Positions 10,159-18,721 of a stretch of 64,000 nt of DNA are shown piece by piece; the first letter of the stretch is position 1; each line of letters opens with the position of its first letter. A program made the position numbers and the translations under genes. The notes under the pieces were generated by a model. That model saw only the letters and a program-made list of their open reading frames with translations, was not told the DNA's origin and ran no database searches. Location of the stretch: the NCBI GenBank assembly GCA_943788115.1, contig CALSPA010000012.1, forward strand, positions 62,001 to 126,000, in the 5' to 3' direction. Source of the stretch: an uncultured Flavobacteriales bacterium (lineage in GTDB: Bacteria > Bacteroidota > Bacteroidia > Flavobacteriales_D > Parvicellaceae).

Positions 10159-11301
10159 TTATGAAGAAGCTCTTTTTTTACTACCTCTGTATATAGGAAG
10201 ATGTATCAATTTACATTCCAAAGGGCCGTTAAATAAAATAATTTTTTTATTTGGCTTTAAACCCAATTTTTTCAAAGCACTAAAGTTTCCGGAAAACACC
10301 CAAGCATCATAATTTTCCCAGAAATGTTTTAACCTACTTCCAATGTTTTCGTAAAACTCTTCTATGTTTATGTTTTTAAGTCTAACATCATAAGGAGGAT
10401 TCATTATTAAAAGTCCATCTTCAATTGGTTTTTCCAATTCAAAAAAGTCTCTAGATTCTAACTTCACAGAATTATTAGGGAAAATGTTTTCTAGATTAAG
10501 AGTCGAAAAATGAATTGCTTCATTGTCTGTATCATATCCAAAAATTGGTGCTTTACATTCATTTATTAATGATTTAGCTTCCTCAATCAAGTTGTCCCAT
10601 AGTTCCTTTTTAAAATCACTTGTTTTCTCAAAAGCAAATTGTTTTCTATTTAACCCTGGAGCGTAATTACAGCTTTTAATTAATGCTTCAGCTAAGAATG
10701 TTCCAGAGCCACACATTGGATCAATTAAAGGAGTTTTGCAATCCCATTCAATTAAATCTAAAATGGCCGCGGCTAAAACTTCATTTACAGGTGCTTCTAC
10801 TGTATGGGTTCTATAGCCTCGTTTAAATAAAGGATCTCCTGTGCTGTTCCAAAGAATTGAACCATTTTTTTCAGATATTCTAATAATAAAATGTTTATCT
10901 GGATTTTTTCTTTCAACATTCGGTCTTTTTCCTGTTCTTTTTTTAAACCTATCAACTAGTGCATCTTTAGCTTTTAAAGCAACATATTGTGAATGTCTAA
11001 AATTGTTTGAATTAACAATACTAGAAAATGAAAATGTTTCATCATCTAATAAGTGTTCTTCCCATTTAAAATTGGTTACTTTATTATATAAATCATCCTC
11101 ATCCGTTACCCTAAACGCATAAAGATGTACAAGCACATCAATAGCAAGTCTAGACCATAAGTTTATTTTATATAAATCCTCAGTATTTCCATCAAGTGAA
11201 ACAGCTCTTCTTTCTACTAAAACAGGTTTTTTAGTAAGGCTCTCAATTTCCTTTTTAAGAAGCTCTTCAACTCCGGCATATGTTCTTACAATTATTTTCA
11301 T
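10159..11301 (-). CDS. THUMP-domain class I rRNA methyltransferase (RlmL/RlmK-N type)
   Basis: 380 residues: an N-terminal THUMP RNA-binding region (about 40-150), then a Rossmann methyltransferase domain with the SAM motif D-P-M-C-G-S-G-T-F near residue 200 and the catalytic N-P-P-Y about residue 300. N-P-P-Y marks exocyclic-amine methyltransferases; the closest well-known family is RlmL, which makes m2G2445 in 23S rRNA. The E. coli RlmL C-terminal RlmK domain is absent, as in most single-domain relatives. Target position is inferred from family. It follows the membrane-protein gene by 12 nt and precedes the phosphatase gene by 23 nt. Confidence 0.85.
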   Translation of the reverse strand: MKIIVRTYAGVEELLKKEIESLTKKPVLVERRAVSLDGNTEDLYKINLWSRLAIDVLVHLYAFRVTDEDDLYNKVTNFKWEEHLLDDETFSFSSIVNSNNFRHSQYVALKAKDALVDRFKKRTGKRPNVERKNPDKHFIIRISEKNGSILWNSTGDPLFKRGYRTHTVEAPVNEVLAAAILDLIEWDCKTPLIDPMCGSGTFLAEALIKSCNYAPGLNRKQFAFEKTSDFKKELWDNLIEEAKSLINECKAPIFGYDTDNEAIHFSTLNLENIFPNNSVKLESRDFFELEKPIEDGLLIMNPPYDVRLKNINIEEFYENIGSRLKHFWENYDAWVFSGNFSALKKLGLKPNKKIILFNGPLECKLIHLPIYRGSKKRASS

Positions 11302-11313
11302 GTTAATATTTTA

Positions 11314-12036
11314 TTAATCTTCATCGTCTTCAATTTCTTCAAAATCTACATAAACATCATCAAGTTCAATATTGTCTTTTTTAATGTTGGTGTTTTGCAT
11401 GTTTTTAAATTGATTCATAAAGTCATTGTTAGCTGATTTGTCAGGGATTGGCTTTCCGGTTAGATATGCAATTAAAGTGACCCAATATTTTTTTACTGTT
11501 TGCGTACCTTTTACTAGCATGGTGATTAAAAAAATAAATCCAGCAAAACTAATTATAGACCCTAATAATGGGGTCTTATAGATGTTTTCAATGCTATTCA
11601 TAAACCATGTATTTAACGGGTTATTGAATATTATTGGCAGACTAAACGAAAATGCATACAAAACAACAATAAAACCAATTAAATGAGGTTCGTATTTCAA
11701 GCTTTTAGGTGATGAATTTTTATTGATTACTGCCTTAATCATAAATAACAGTTTATTTTTCTCCATTTTTCCAGCTAGATATAAAAACAGAATAAATCCT
11801 CCTAAAAAAACATAGGCGAAAACAAATTCAGGATTTTTTTCATTAAACTTTATTGTTGATAATGATGTAATAGCTCCTATTAAATAATATTGGATGCTTT
11901 TTAAAGTGTAATTACTTATGGATGAGCTTATAGATACTTTCAGAATAAATTTAGGAAAGGAAACTATTAAAAACCATAAAACCGCAAATATGATATAATT
12001 TATACCAAGGTAGAATATGAAATTTAATATCTCCAT
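11314..12036 (-). CDS. Conserved-looking membrane protein, unknown function
   Basis: 240 residues with about five hydrophobic helices (roughly 7-30, 45-62, 72-88, 117-135, 155-175), a cytoplasmic-looking tail and a strongly acidic C-terminus (E-L-D-D-V-Y-V-D-F-E-E-I-E-D-D-E-D). I do not recognise a family. It is the promoter-proximal gene of the five-gene minus-strand run. Its start is divergent from the S46 peptidase gene across a 120-bp AT-rich gap. Confidence 0.65.
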   Translation of the reverse strand: MEILNFIFYLGINYIIFAVLWFLIVSFPKFILKVSISSSISNYTLKSIQYYLIGAITSLSTIKFNEKNPEFVFAYVFLGGFILFLYLAGKMEKNKLLFMIKAVINKNSSPKSLKYEPHLIGFIVVLYAFSFSLPIIFNNPLNTWFMNSIENIYKTPLLGSIISFAGFIFLITMLVKGTQTVKKYWVTLIAYLTGKPIPDKSANNDFMNQFKNMQNTNIKKDNIELDDVYVDFEEIEDDED

Positions 12037-12156
12037 TCGACAAAGATATATTTTCTATAGACCTAGCTCATATACATCATAATTTTAAATTAAATCTCTA
12101 AACAAAGAGTAGACTTTTCTATTATATTCGCATTCAATAATTTATAAAAATTAAAA

Positions 12157-14314
12157 ATGAAAAAGGCAACTTTATTACTATCAGCATTACTAATAAGTTT
12201 TAATTTCCTTGCTCATGAAGGTATGTGGATACCTTCTTTGCTTAAGGCTTTGGAAGGAGACATGCAATCAAAAGGCTTGAAATTGTCAGCCGAAGATATT
12301 TATTCAATAAATAAATCTAGTTTAAAGGATGCAATTGTTCATTTTGGTGGAGGTTGCACGGCAGAAGTTGTTAGTGAGAAAGGACTTATTTTAACTAATC
12401 ATCATTGCGGATATAGTCAGATTAATCAGCACAGTACTATAGAGAATAATTATTTAAAAAATGGTTTTTGGGCAATGTCTTCATCTGAAGAGCTAAGGAA
12501 TCCTGGCTTAACCGCAACTTTTATTGTAAGAATTGAAAATGTTACTGCTTTAGTGAATGCTGATCTTTCTGAAGGTTTAGATTCAGAAGAAGCTAGCAGA
12601 TTGAGGGCCGATGCAATAAAAAAGATCACAAATAAAGCAATTGAAGGAACTCAGTATAATGCTGTTGTAAAGCCGTTTTATTATGGAAATGAATATTACA
12701 TGATTGTTTCTAAAACTTATAAAGATGTAAGATTAGTAGGTGCTCCTCCAAGTGCATTAGGTAAATTTGGTGGTGATACTGATAATTGGGTTTGGCCTAG
12801 ACATACGTGTGACTTTTCGGTTTTTAGAATCTATGCAGATAAAGAAAATAACCCTTCAGCTATTTCAGATGATAACGTTCCTTATTCTCCATCTCATCAT
12901 CTTCCAGTTTCTTTAGAAGGGATTAAAAAAGATGACTTCACTATGGTTTTTGGCTTTCCTGGATATACTCAACAGTATTTAACTTCATATGCTGTTAAGG
13001 ATTACATGGAAGTTATAAATCCTTCAAGAATTAAAATGAGAGAATTAAGCCTGTCAGTTATTGATGTTGCCATGGCATCTTCTGAAAAAACATTTATTCA
13101 ATACGCTTCTAAACAGTCAAGAATTAGTAATGCATATAAAAAATGGATTGGTCAAAATTTAGGGTTAAATGAAAAAGCAGCATTGGCTAAAAAAAGAGCT
13201 CAAGAGGCTAAATATTTAAAAACTGTTCCAAGAGATGGAGAGTATAAAAATTTATTACAAAACATGAAAAATCTTCAGGTTAGACTCACTAAATACGAAC
13301 AAGCAAATAGTCTTCATAGAGAGCTTTGGTATTATGGCCCAGAAATAATCAGGTTCTCGGAATCTTTTAGTAAGCTTATTGAAGAAAATTCAACTGAAAA
13401 AAATGCTGAAAAATTGAAAAGAGCAACAGCTTTTTTTAATAAATACAATTCTGATATAGATGCTGCAATTTTAAGTAAATTATTACCTGTTTATTTTGAA
13501 ATGTTAGATGATGATTTAGAACCAGAAATTAAAAACATTATAGCTTCTAAATACAATAATGATTTTAGTGAATATGCAGAATGTGTTTTTAAAAAGAGCC
13601 ATTTTTCATCTTTGGAAAAAGTTGAAAAATTATTAAGCTATAGTCCTAAAAAATTTAAGAAAAAATTAGAAAGCGATCCAGCATATTTACTTTCAAAAAG
13701 TATTTTGTCGAAATACGAAAAGGATGTTAAGCCAGTTTTTTATGCTAATTATTTTTTAATGCAGGATGAGATGAAAAAATATGTTCAAGCTCAGATGAAA
13801 TACTTTCCAAAGAGAACGTTTTGGGCAGATGCTAATTCTACATTAAGACTTACTTATGGAAAAGTTGAAGGGTCTTCTCCAAGGGATGGTATGAATTATG
13901 ATTGGTTTACTACTTTGGATGGAATTATTGCTAAGAAACAATACTGGTAATCCCGATTTTGAAATTACACCTAGACTTCGAGATTTATGGGAAGAGAAAG
14001 ATTATGGAAGATATGGAACTAATAACCAATTAAACATTTGTTTTTTAGGTTCTAATCATACCACTGGTGGTAATTCAGGAAGTCCAGCTATTAATGCAAA
14101 TGGACATTTAATAGGCATTAACTTTGATAGAAGCTGGGAATCTACTATGAGTGACATTATGTTTGATTCTGAAATATGTAGAAACATTATGGTAGATATT
14201 CGTTATGTTTTATGGGTAATGGATAAATATGCGGGTGCTGGATATTTAGTTGATGAGATGACTTTAATAGAAAAGAAAGTTCCTATTAAACCTTCAAACG
14301 GGTTACAAGAATAG
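12157..14314 (+). pseudogene. S46 family dipeptidyl-peptidase (DPP11-like), single-base frameshift
   Basis: Two overlapping frames together encode one S46 serine peptidase of about 718 residues, the normal family length. Frame 1 (12157-13950, 597 aa) has a signal peptide, the histidine motif T-N-H-H-C-G-Y (residues 80-86) and the Asp in H-T-C-D-F-S-V (Asp219). It runs into a stop after I-I-A-K-K. The frame resumes with N-T-G-N-P-D-F-E if one base near 13939 is removed, and that part (to 14314) holds the Ser motif G-G-N-S-G-S-P (Ser codon 14075). Eighteen residues after this Ser is an Arg (14129-14131) in F-D-R-S-W-E, the position that distinguishes Asp/Glu-specific DPP11 (Arg) from DPP7 (Gly) in characterised enzymes. 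Such enzymes act in the periplasm on oligopeptides. A real mutation or a sequencing error are both possible. Confidence 0.85.
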
Positions 14315-14378
14315 TTTATGAAAAAAGTCTTTTCTAAATTTTGTCAAATTTAAAGTTTGAAAAGTATTCTATCTTTAG

Positions 14379-16694
14379 GTGGATAAATTATATTTATTCT
14401 TGAATAAAAAGTTTAAAATACTATCTCTTTTCATCCTTTTTTCTCCATTTATTTTATTGGGACAAAAGGTGGGTTTAGTTCTTAGTGGTGGTGGAGCATA
14501 TGGAATGGCTCACATAGGTGTAATAAAAGCACTTGAAGAGCGAGGTATCCCCATAGATTACATTACTGGAACAAGTTCTGGAGCCATTATAGGAAGTATG
14601 TACTGCTCAGGTTATTCTCCTGAACAAATGGAAGCAGTTGTTCAAAATGAATCTTTTGCAAGAATGTCTTCTGGGATTATCGAAAGAAAGTATAAATACT
14701 TTTTTAAAAAGCCCATTGAAAATTCATCTTGGATTCAATTGCGTTTCTCTAAAGAATTTGATCTCAATAAAAGTTTGCCCACAAATTTCACTAATTCTTC
14801 AATGCTTGATTTTAGTTTTTTTGAAAACTACTCAGCCATTTCATCAAAAATAAATTATGATTTCGACAACCTTTTTGTTCCTTTTAGGTGTGTAGCATCA
14901 GATATTGTTCTTAAAAAGGAGCATGTTTTCAAAGATGGACATTTGAGTCAAGCTGTAAGGGCCTCTGTAACATACCCAGGATATCTAAAGCCAATTTTTG
15001 TTGATGGAAAATTAATGTTTGACGGTGGGTTGTACAATAATTTCCCATCCGAAGTCATGTACAGTGAATTCATGCCAGATGTTATTATAGGAGTAAATTT
15101 TTCAGATACTATTCAAGTTCCAGATCAAGATGATGTAATTAGTCAGATAAAGGCAATGGTTATAAATAGAGATGATTTGTCTATTCCATGTGAAAATGGA
15201 ATTATCATAACACCTCAGTTTCAAATTGGATTGTTTGATTTTGCCAATTCTGAAATGGCTATTCAAAAGGGTTATGAGGCAACTCAATTATTAATGGATT
15301 CAATATCTAATCTGATTAACAGAAGGGTTCATAAAAATGAGTTAGAAATAAAAAGAGCACATTTTAAAAAAGAGTTAGATGATGTTATTATTCAAAAAGT
15401 AGAAATTGAAGGATTAATAGGTAAGAAGGAGCTTTTTGCAAGAAAAGCTATTTTGAAAAAAGGAGAACAAATTAATTTAGAAAAGTTAAAGTTTAGGTAT
15501 TTCAGGTTGATGGAGGATGAGCGTGTTTCATTTTTATACCCTTTATTGAATAAGGACACTGTTTCAGGTAAATACGACATGTCTTTAAGAATCAATCCAC
15601 AAAAACCATTTTCAGCTCAGTTTGGAGGTGTTTTTTCTTCAAAGCCAATTAATACGGGCTTTATTAGTTTGAAATATTTAAGGTTAGGGGAGTTTGCTTT
15701 AGGTTTAGAAGCAAATTCTTATTTTGGAAAATTTTATGGCTCTCTTTATGGTGCAATTGAAGCAGATACTTATTTGCCTATAAGGTTTAGAATGAAATTA
15801 TTTGGAGTTCTTAATCGGTGGGATTATTTCAGGAGCTTTTCAACTTTTTTTGAAGATGTCAGACCTTCATTCATTGTTGAATATGAAAACTTTGGTGGGT
15901 TATTATTAGAATTCCCTGTTTTTAACAGAGGTAAAATTGGTGTCAAACATAAAATTGGAAATTATGATATGCAATATTATCAAACAGAAAATTTCTCACC
16001 TTCCGATACTGCAGATGCAACTCAATTGTTTATGAACGTTAGTTCTATTTACTACGAAGAGAGCTCTTTAAATAAAAAACAATTTGCTAACGAAGGAATG
16101 TATTTTATTCTAAAAGCAAAACATGCTAATTTATATGAAAATACTATTCCTGGTAGTACATCACCATTAACTACCGAAACTGAAAATCAATATCATCAAT
16201 GGTATATGTTACACAGTAAATTTGAAAAGTATTTAAAATTATTTAAGAATTACACTTTGGGTTTACATGCAGAAGTCCAATGGATGTGGGTGTCTGGGTT
16301 CCTAGATAATTATACTGCAACAATTATTTCATCTCCTTCTTTTCAGCCAATTCTTGAAACCAGAGCTTTGTATCTTCCAGAACATAATGGGCATGATATG
16401 TCATCTGTTGGTATAAAAAATATTTTTCATTTTAAAGAAAATATTAGTTTGAGACTTGAAGGATATGTGCTTCAGCATTACACTAAAATTAATTCTAGTA
16501 GCTATAATTTGCCTTATTATGATATATCTAAGCCTTTTAAAAATAGAAATTTTATAAGTACAGCTACTTTTGTTTTTGAAACTCCTATTGGTCCTGTTTC
16601 AGCAACTACAAACTATATTAAATCAAGAGAAAACCCTTGGAGTTTTATGTTGAATTTTGGGTATCTTTTATATAACGAGCGATTGTCAAAATAA
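14379..16694 (+). CDS. Patatin-like phospholipase with POTRA and outer-membrane barrel
   Basis: 771 residues from the GTG at 14379. A TTG at 14400 would give a cleaner signal peptide (N-K-K-F-K-I-L-S-L-F) and lies after a possible -7 box (14370-14377). The patatin domain is complete: oxyanion loop G-G-G-A-Y-G (about 36-41), nucleophile elbow G-T-S-S-G with Ser66, and the dyad D-G-G at Asp215. A POTRA-like region follows (about residues 320-395), then a beta-barrel to the end. This order matches PlpD-type (type Vd) proteins, which place a lipase on the cell surface or release it. Lipase activity is supported by the intact dyad; surface location is inferred from architecture. It follows the S46 gene after 64 bp. 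Confidence 0.85.
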   Translation: MDKLYLFLNKKFKILSLFILFSPFILLGQKVGLVLSGGGAYGMAHIGVIKALEERGIPIDYITGTSSGAIIGSMYCSGYSPEQMEAVVQNESFARMSSGIIERKYKYFFKKPIENSSWIQLRFSKEFDLNKSLPTNFTNSSMLDFSFFENYSAISSKINYDFDNLFVPFRCVASDIVLKKEHVFKDGHLSQAVRASVTYPGYLKPIFVDGKLMFDGGLYNNFPSEVMYSEFMPDVIIGVNFSDTIQVPDQDDVISQIKAMVINRDDLSIPCENGIIITPQFQIGLFDFANSEMAIQKGYEATQLLMDSISNLINRRVHKNELEIKRAHFKKELDDVIIQKVEIEGLIGKKELFARKAILKKGEQINLEKLKFRYFRLMEDERVSFLYPLLNKDTVSGKYDMSLRINPQKPFSAQFGGVFSSKPINTGFISLKYLRLGEFALGLEANSYFGKFYGSLYGAIEADTYLPIRFRMKLFGVLNRWDYFRSFSTFFEDVRPSFIVEYENFGGLLLEFPVFNRGKIGVKHKIGNYDMQYYQTENFSPSDTADATQLFMNVSSIYYEESSLNKKQFANEGMYFILKAKHANLYENTIPGSTSPLTTETENQYHQWYMLHSKFEKYLKLFKNYTLGLHAEVQWMWVSGFLDNYTATIISSPSFQPILETRALYLPEHNGHDMSSVGIKNIFHFKENISLRLEGYVLQHYTKINSSSYNLPYYDISKPFKNRNFISTATFVFETPIGPVSATTNYIKSRENPWSFMLNFGYLLYNERLSK

Positions 16695-17483
16695 TTAATT
16701 GCCTTTGTAGTTTGGTTTTCTTTTTTCAAAAAAAGCTTTAATGCCTTCAATGTGGTCGTTAGTTTGAGCAGAAATTGCTTGATATTCTTTTTCCAAATCA
16801 AGCTGAGAATTTAAATTATTCGAAAAAGAACTGTTTAATAGTTTTTTAGTTAAGCCGATACTTTTAGTAGGTCTTTTAGCTAGTTTATTTGCAATGTCAC
16901 TAGCTACAATTTGGAGCTCGTTTTCTGAAACACATTTGTAAATTAAACCCATGTCTTCAGCTTCTTTTGCAGAAATTTTGTCACCTGAAAACATTAGCAT
17001 TGATGCTTTTTGGTGACCAATTAACCTTGGAAGGAAAAAAGTGCCCCCGCTATCGGGAATTAAGCCAATTGTTGTAAATGATTGAATAAATTTTGAAGAT
17101 TCATTTGCTATTGTGATATCACAAGCAATAGCGAGATTAGCACCAGCTCCAGCAGCAACTCCGTTAACAGCACAAATAACTGGTTTTTCAATACTTCTTA
17201 TAGCTGTTAAAATAGGGTTATATGTATGGGCTATTATTTTGTCAATACTTGGTGCATTTTCACCTGTTGCTTCTTCCAAATCTTGACCAGCACAAAAAGC
17301 TCTGCCTTCTCCAGTTAAAATTATTGCTCTTATTTTGTTATTTTCATTACAATGCATAAAAGCCATTATTACTTCATCTGCCATTTGGTAATTAAAGCTA
17401 TTTAATACCTCAGGTCTATTGAGGCTAATTTTAGCTACTTCATTTTCGATTGAAAAAATAATGTTTTTAAATTCTTTATTCAT
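16695..17483 (-). CDS. paaG: Enoyl-CoA hydratase/isomerase, PaaG type
   Basis: Starting at the ATG 17483 gives 262 residues, the same length as E. coli PaaG; the longer frame to 17525 adds an unlikely 14-residue leader. Crotonase features are present: A-F-C-A-G-Q-D-L-E and the oxyanion-hole N-G-V-A-A-G-A-G-A-N-L. The stretch I-G-L-I-P-D-S-G-G-T-F-F-L-P-R closely matches PaaG, which isomerises ring-1,2-epoxyphenylacetyl-CoA to the oxepin in aerobic phenylacetate breakdown. The divergent neighbour is paaE, supporting this role. Other paa genes (paaABCD, paaK, paaZ) are not in the window. A general fatty-acid crotonase is the alternative. Confidence 0.8.
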   Translation of the reverse strand: MNKEFKNIIFSIENEVAKISLNRPEVLNSFNYQMADEVIMAFMHCNENNKIRAIILTGEGRAFCAGQDLEEATGENAPSIDKIIAHTYNPILTAIRSIEKPVICAVNGVAAGAGANLAIACDITIANESSKFIQSFTTIGLIPDSGGTFFLPRLIGHQKASMLMFSGDKISAKEAEDMGLIYKCVSENELQIVASDIANKLAKRPTKSIGLTKKLLNSSFSNNLNSQLDLEKEYQAISAQTNDHIEGIKAFFEKRKPNYKGN

Positions 17484-17582
17484 GGCTATTTTTTTAGAAT
17501 ATTTGCAGAAAAATAAATTCAACAATTAAAGATTGAATTTAAATAAAAATGATTTTTACAATTCAAACCTAATAAAAAAAAC

Positions 17583-18647
17583 ATGAGTCAGTTTCATAAA
17601 TTAACAATATCAGATATTAAAAAAGAAACACCAGATACTGTTTCTGTTGCTTTTAAATTAAATGAAGAACAAAAAACTGACTTTAAATACTTGCCTGGAC
17701 AATACTTAACATTGAGCTTTGTCATTAATGGTAATGAAGAAAGGAGATCTTATTCTATTTGTTCATCCCCTTTTTCAAATGAAGACATTCGTGTTGCTGT
17801 TAAAAGAGTTGAAAATGGTTTGGTTTCTACCTACGTAAATGAAAATTTATCTTCGGGTGATTTGGTAAACGTAATGCCTCCTCAGGGTAATTTCATTTTA
17901 AATACTAGTGAAGATAATTCTAAAACATATGTGGCATTTGCTGCAGGCTCAGGTATTACACCTGTTATGTCTATGATAAGTTCAGTTTTAAGTTTTGAGC
18001 CATCAAGTAGATTTTTTCTTTTTTACGGAAATAAAAATTCAGAGCATACTATTTTTAAATCTAAGTTAGATTCAATAGAATCTCCACAATTTAAGCTTGC
18101 CTATATATATAGTAGGGACCAAAATGCATCTTCATTATATAGTGGTAGGATAGATGCAGAAAAAGTTAATACTCTAATGAGAGAAAATTTAGATTGTTTA
18201 AAAGCCGATGCATTTTATTTATGTGGCCCTGAACAAATGATTCTTGATGTTAGTAATTCTTTAAAAGAATTTGATGTGAAAGAAGAAAGAATTCATTTTG
18301 AATTATTTACAACTCCTGTTTTGATGAATTCTGAAACAAATAAAGCTGAATTAGATGAAGACTTTGATGGTAAGTCTATGGTAACTGTTATTTGTGATGA
18401 TGAAGAGGTAGATTTTGAATTATCTTCTAATGGTGATTCTATTTTAGATGCTGCAATGGAAAATGATGTAGATGTTCCTTTTTCTTGTAAAGGGGCAGTT
18501 TGTTGCACATGTAAAGCAAAAGTAGAGTCAGGAAAAGTGAACATGGATGCTAACTATGCTTTAAGTGATAAAGAAGTCGAAGATGGATTTGTTTTAGCTT
18601 GTCAAGCTCATCCAGCAAGTGCCAAAGTTGTTTTAAACTTTGATTAA
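17583..18647 (+). CDS. paaE: Phenylacetyl-CoA epoxidase reductase subunit PaaE-like
   Basis: 354 residues (E. coli PaaE has 356). An FAD-binding domain with R-R-S-Y-S-I-C-S-S comes first, then an NAD(P)-binding domain (A-A-G-S-G-I-T-P-V and Y-L-C-G-P-E-Q-M), then a plant-type ferredoxin domain with Cys302, Cys307, Cys310 and Cys340 (C-x4-C-x2-C-x29-C). The protein passes electrons from NADPH to a di-iron oxygenase. Divergent placement beside paaG favours PaaE over a generic HmpX-type reductase, but the oxygenase subunits paaABC are not adjacent. The leader before ATG is A-rich with no Shine-Dalgarno box. Confidence 0.8.
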   Translation: MSQFHKLTISDIKKETPDTVSVAFKLNEEQKTDFKYLPGQYLTLSFVINGNEERRSYSICSSPFSNEDIRVAVKRVENGLVSTYVNENLSSGDLVNVMPPQGNFILNTSEDNSKTYVAFAAGSGITPVMSMISSVLSFEPSSRFFLFYGNKNSEHTIFKSKLDSIESPQFKLAYIYSRDQNASSLYSGRIDAEKVNTLMRENLDCLKADAFYLCGPEQMILDVSNSLKEFDVKEERIHFELFTTPVLMNSETNKAELDEDFDGKSMVTVICDDEEVDFELSSNGDSILDAAMENDVDVPFSCKGAVCCTCKAKVESGKVNMDANYALSDKEVEDGFVLACQAHPASAKVVLNFD

Positions 18648-18721
18648 GTTCTCTTAATTTATTACACAACAAGGCAACCGTATCTATATTTTATTATCTT
18701 AGAATTGATAATAAATATTAT

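Noticed and set aside
12037..12156. Promoter of the S46 peptidase gene
   Set aside because: A TATATTCG box is present at 12123-12130, but no TTG lies at the expected 19-nt distance, so I did not list it.
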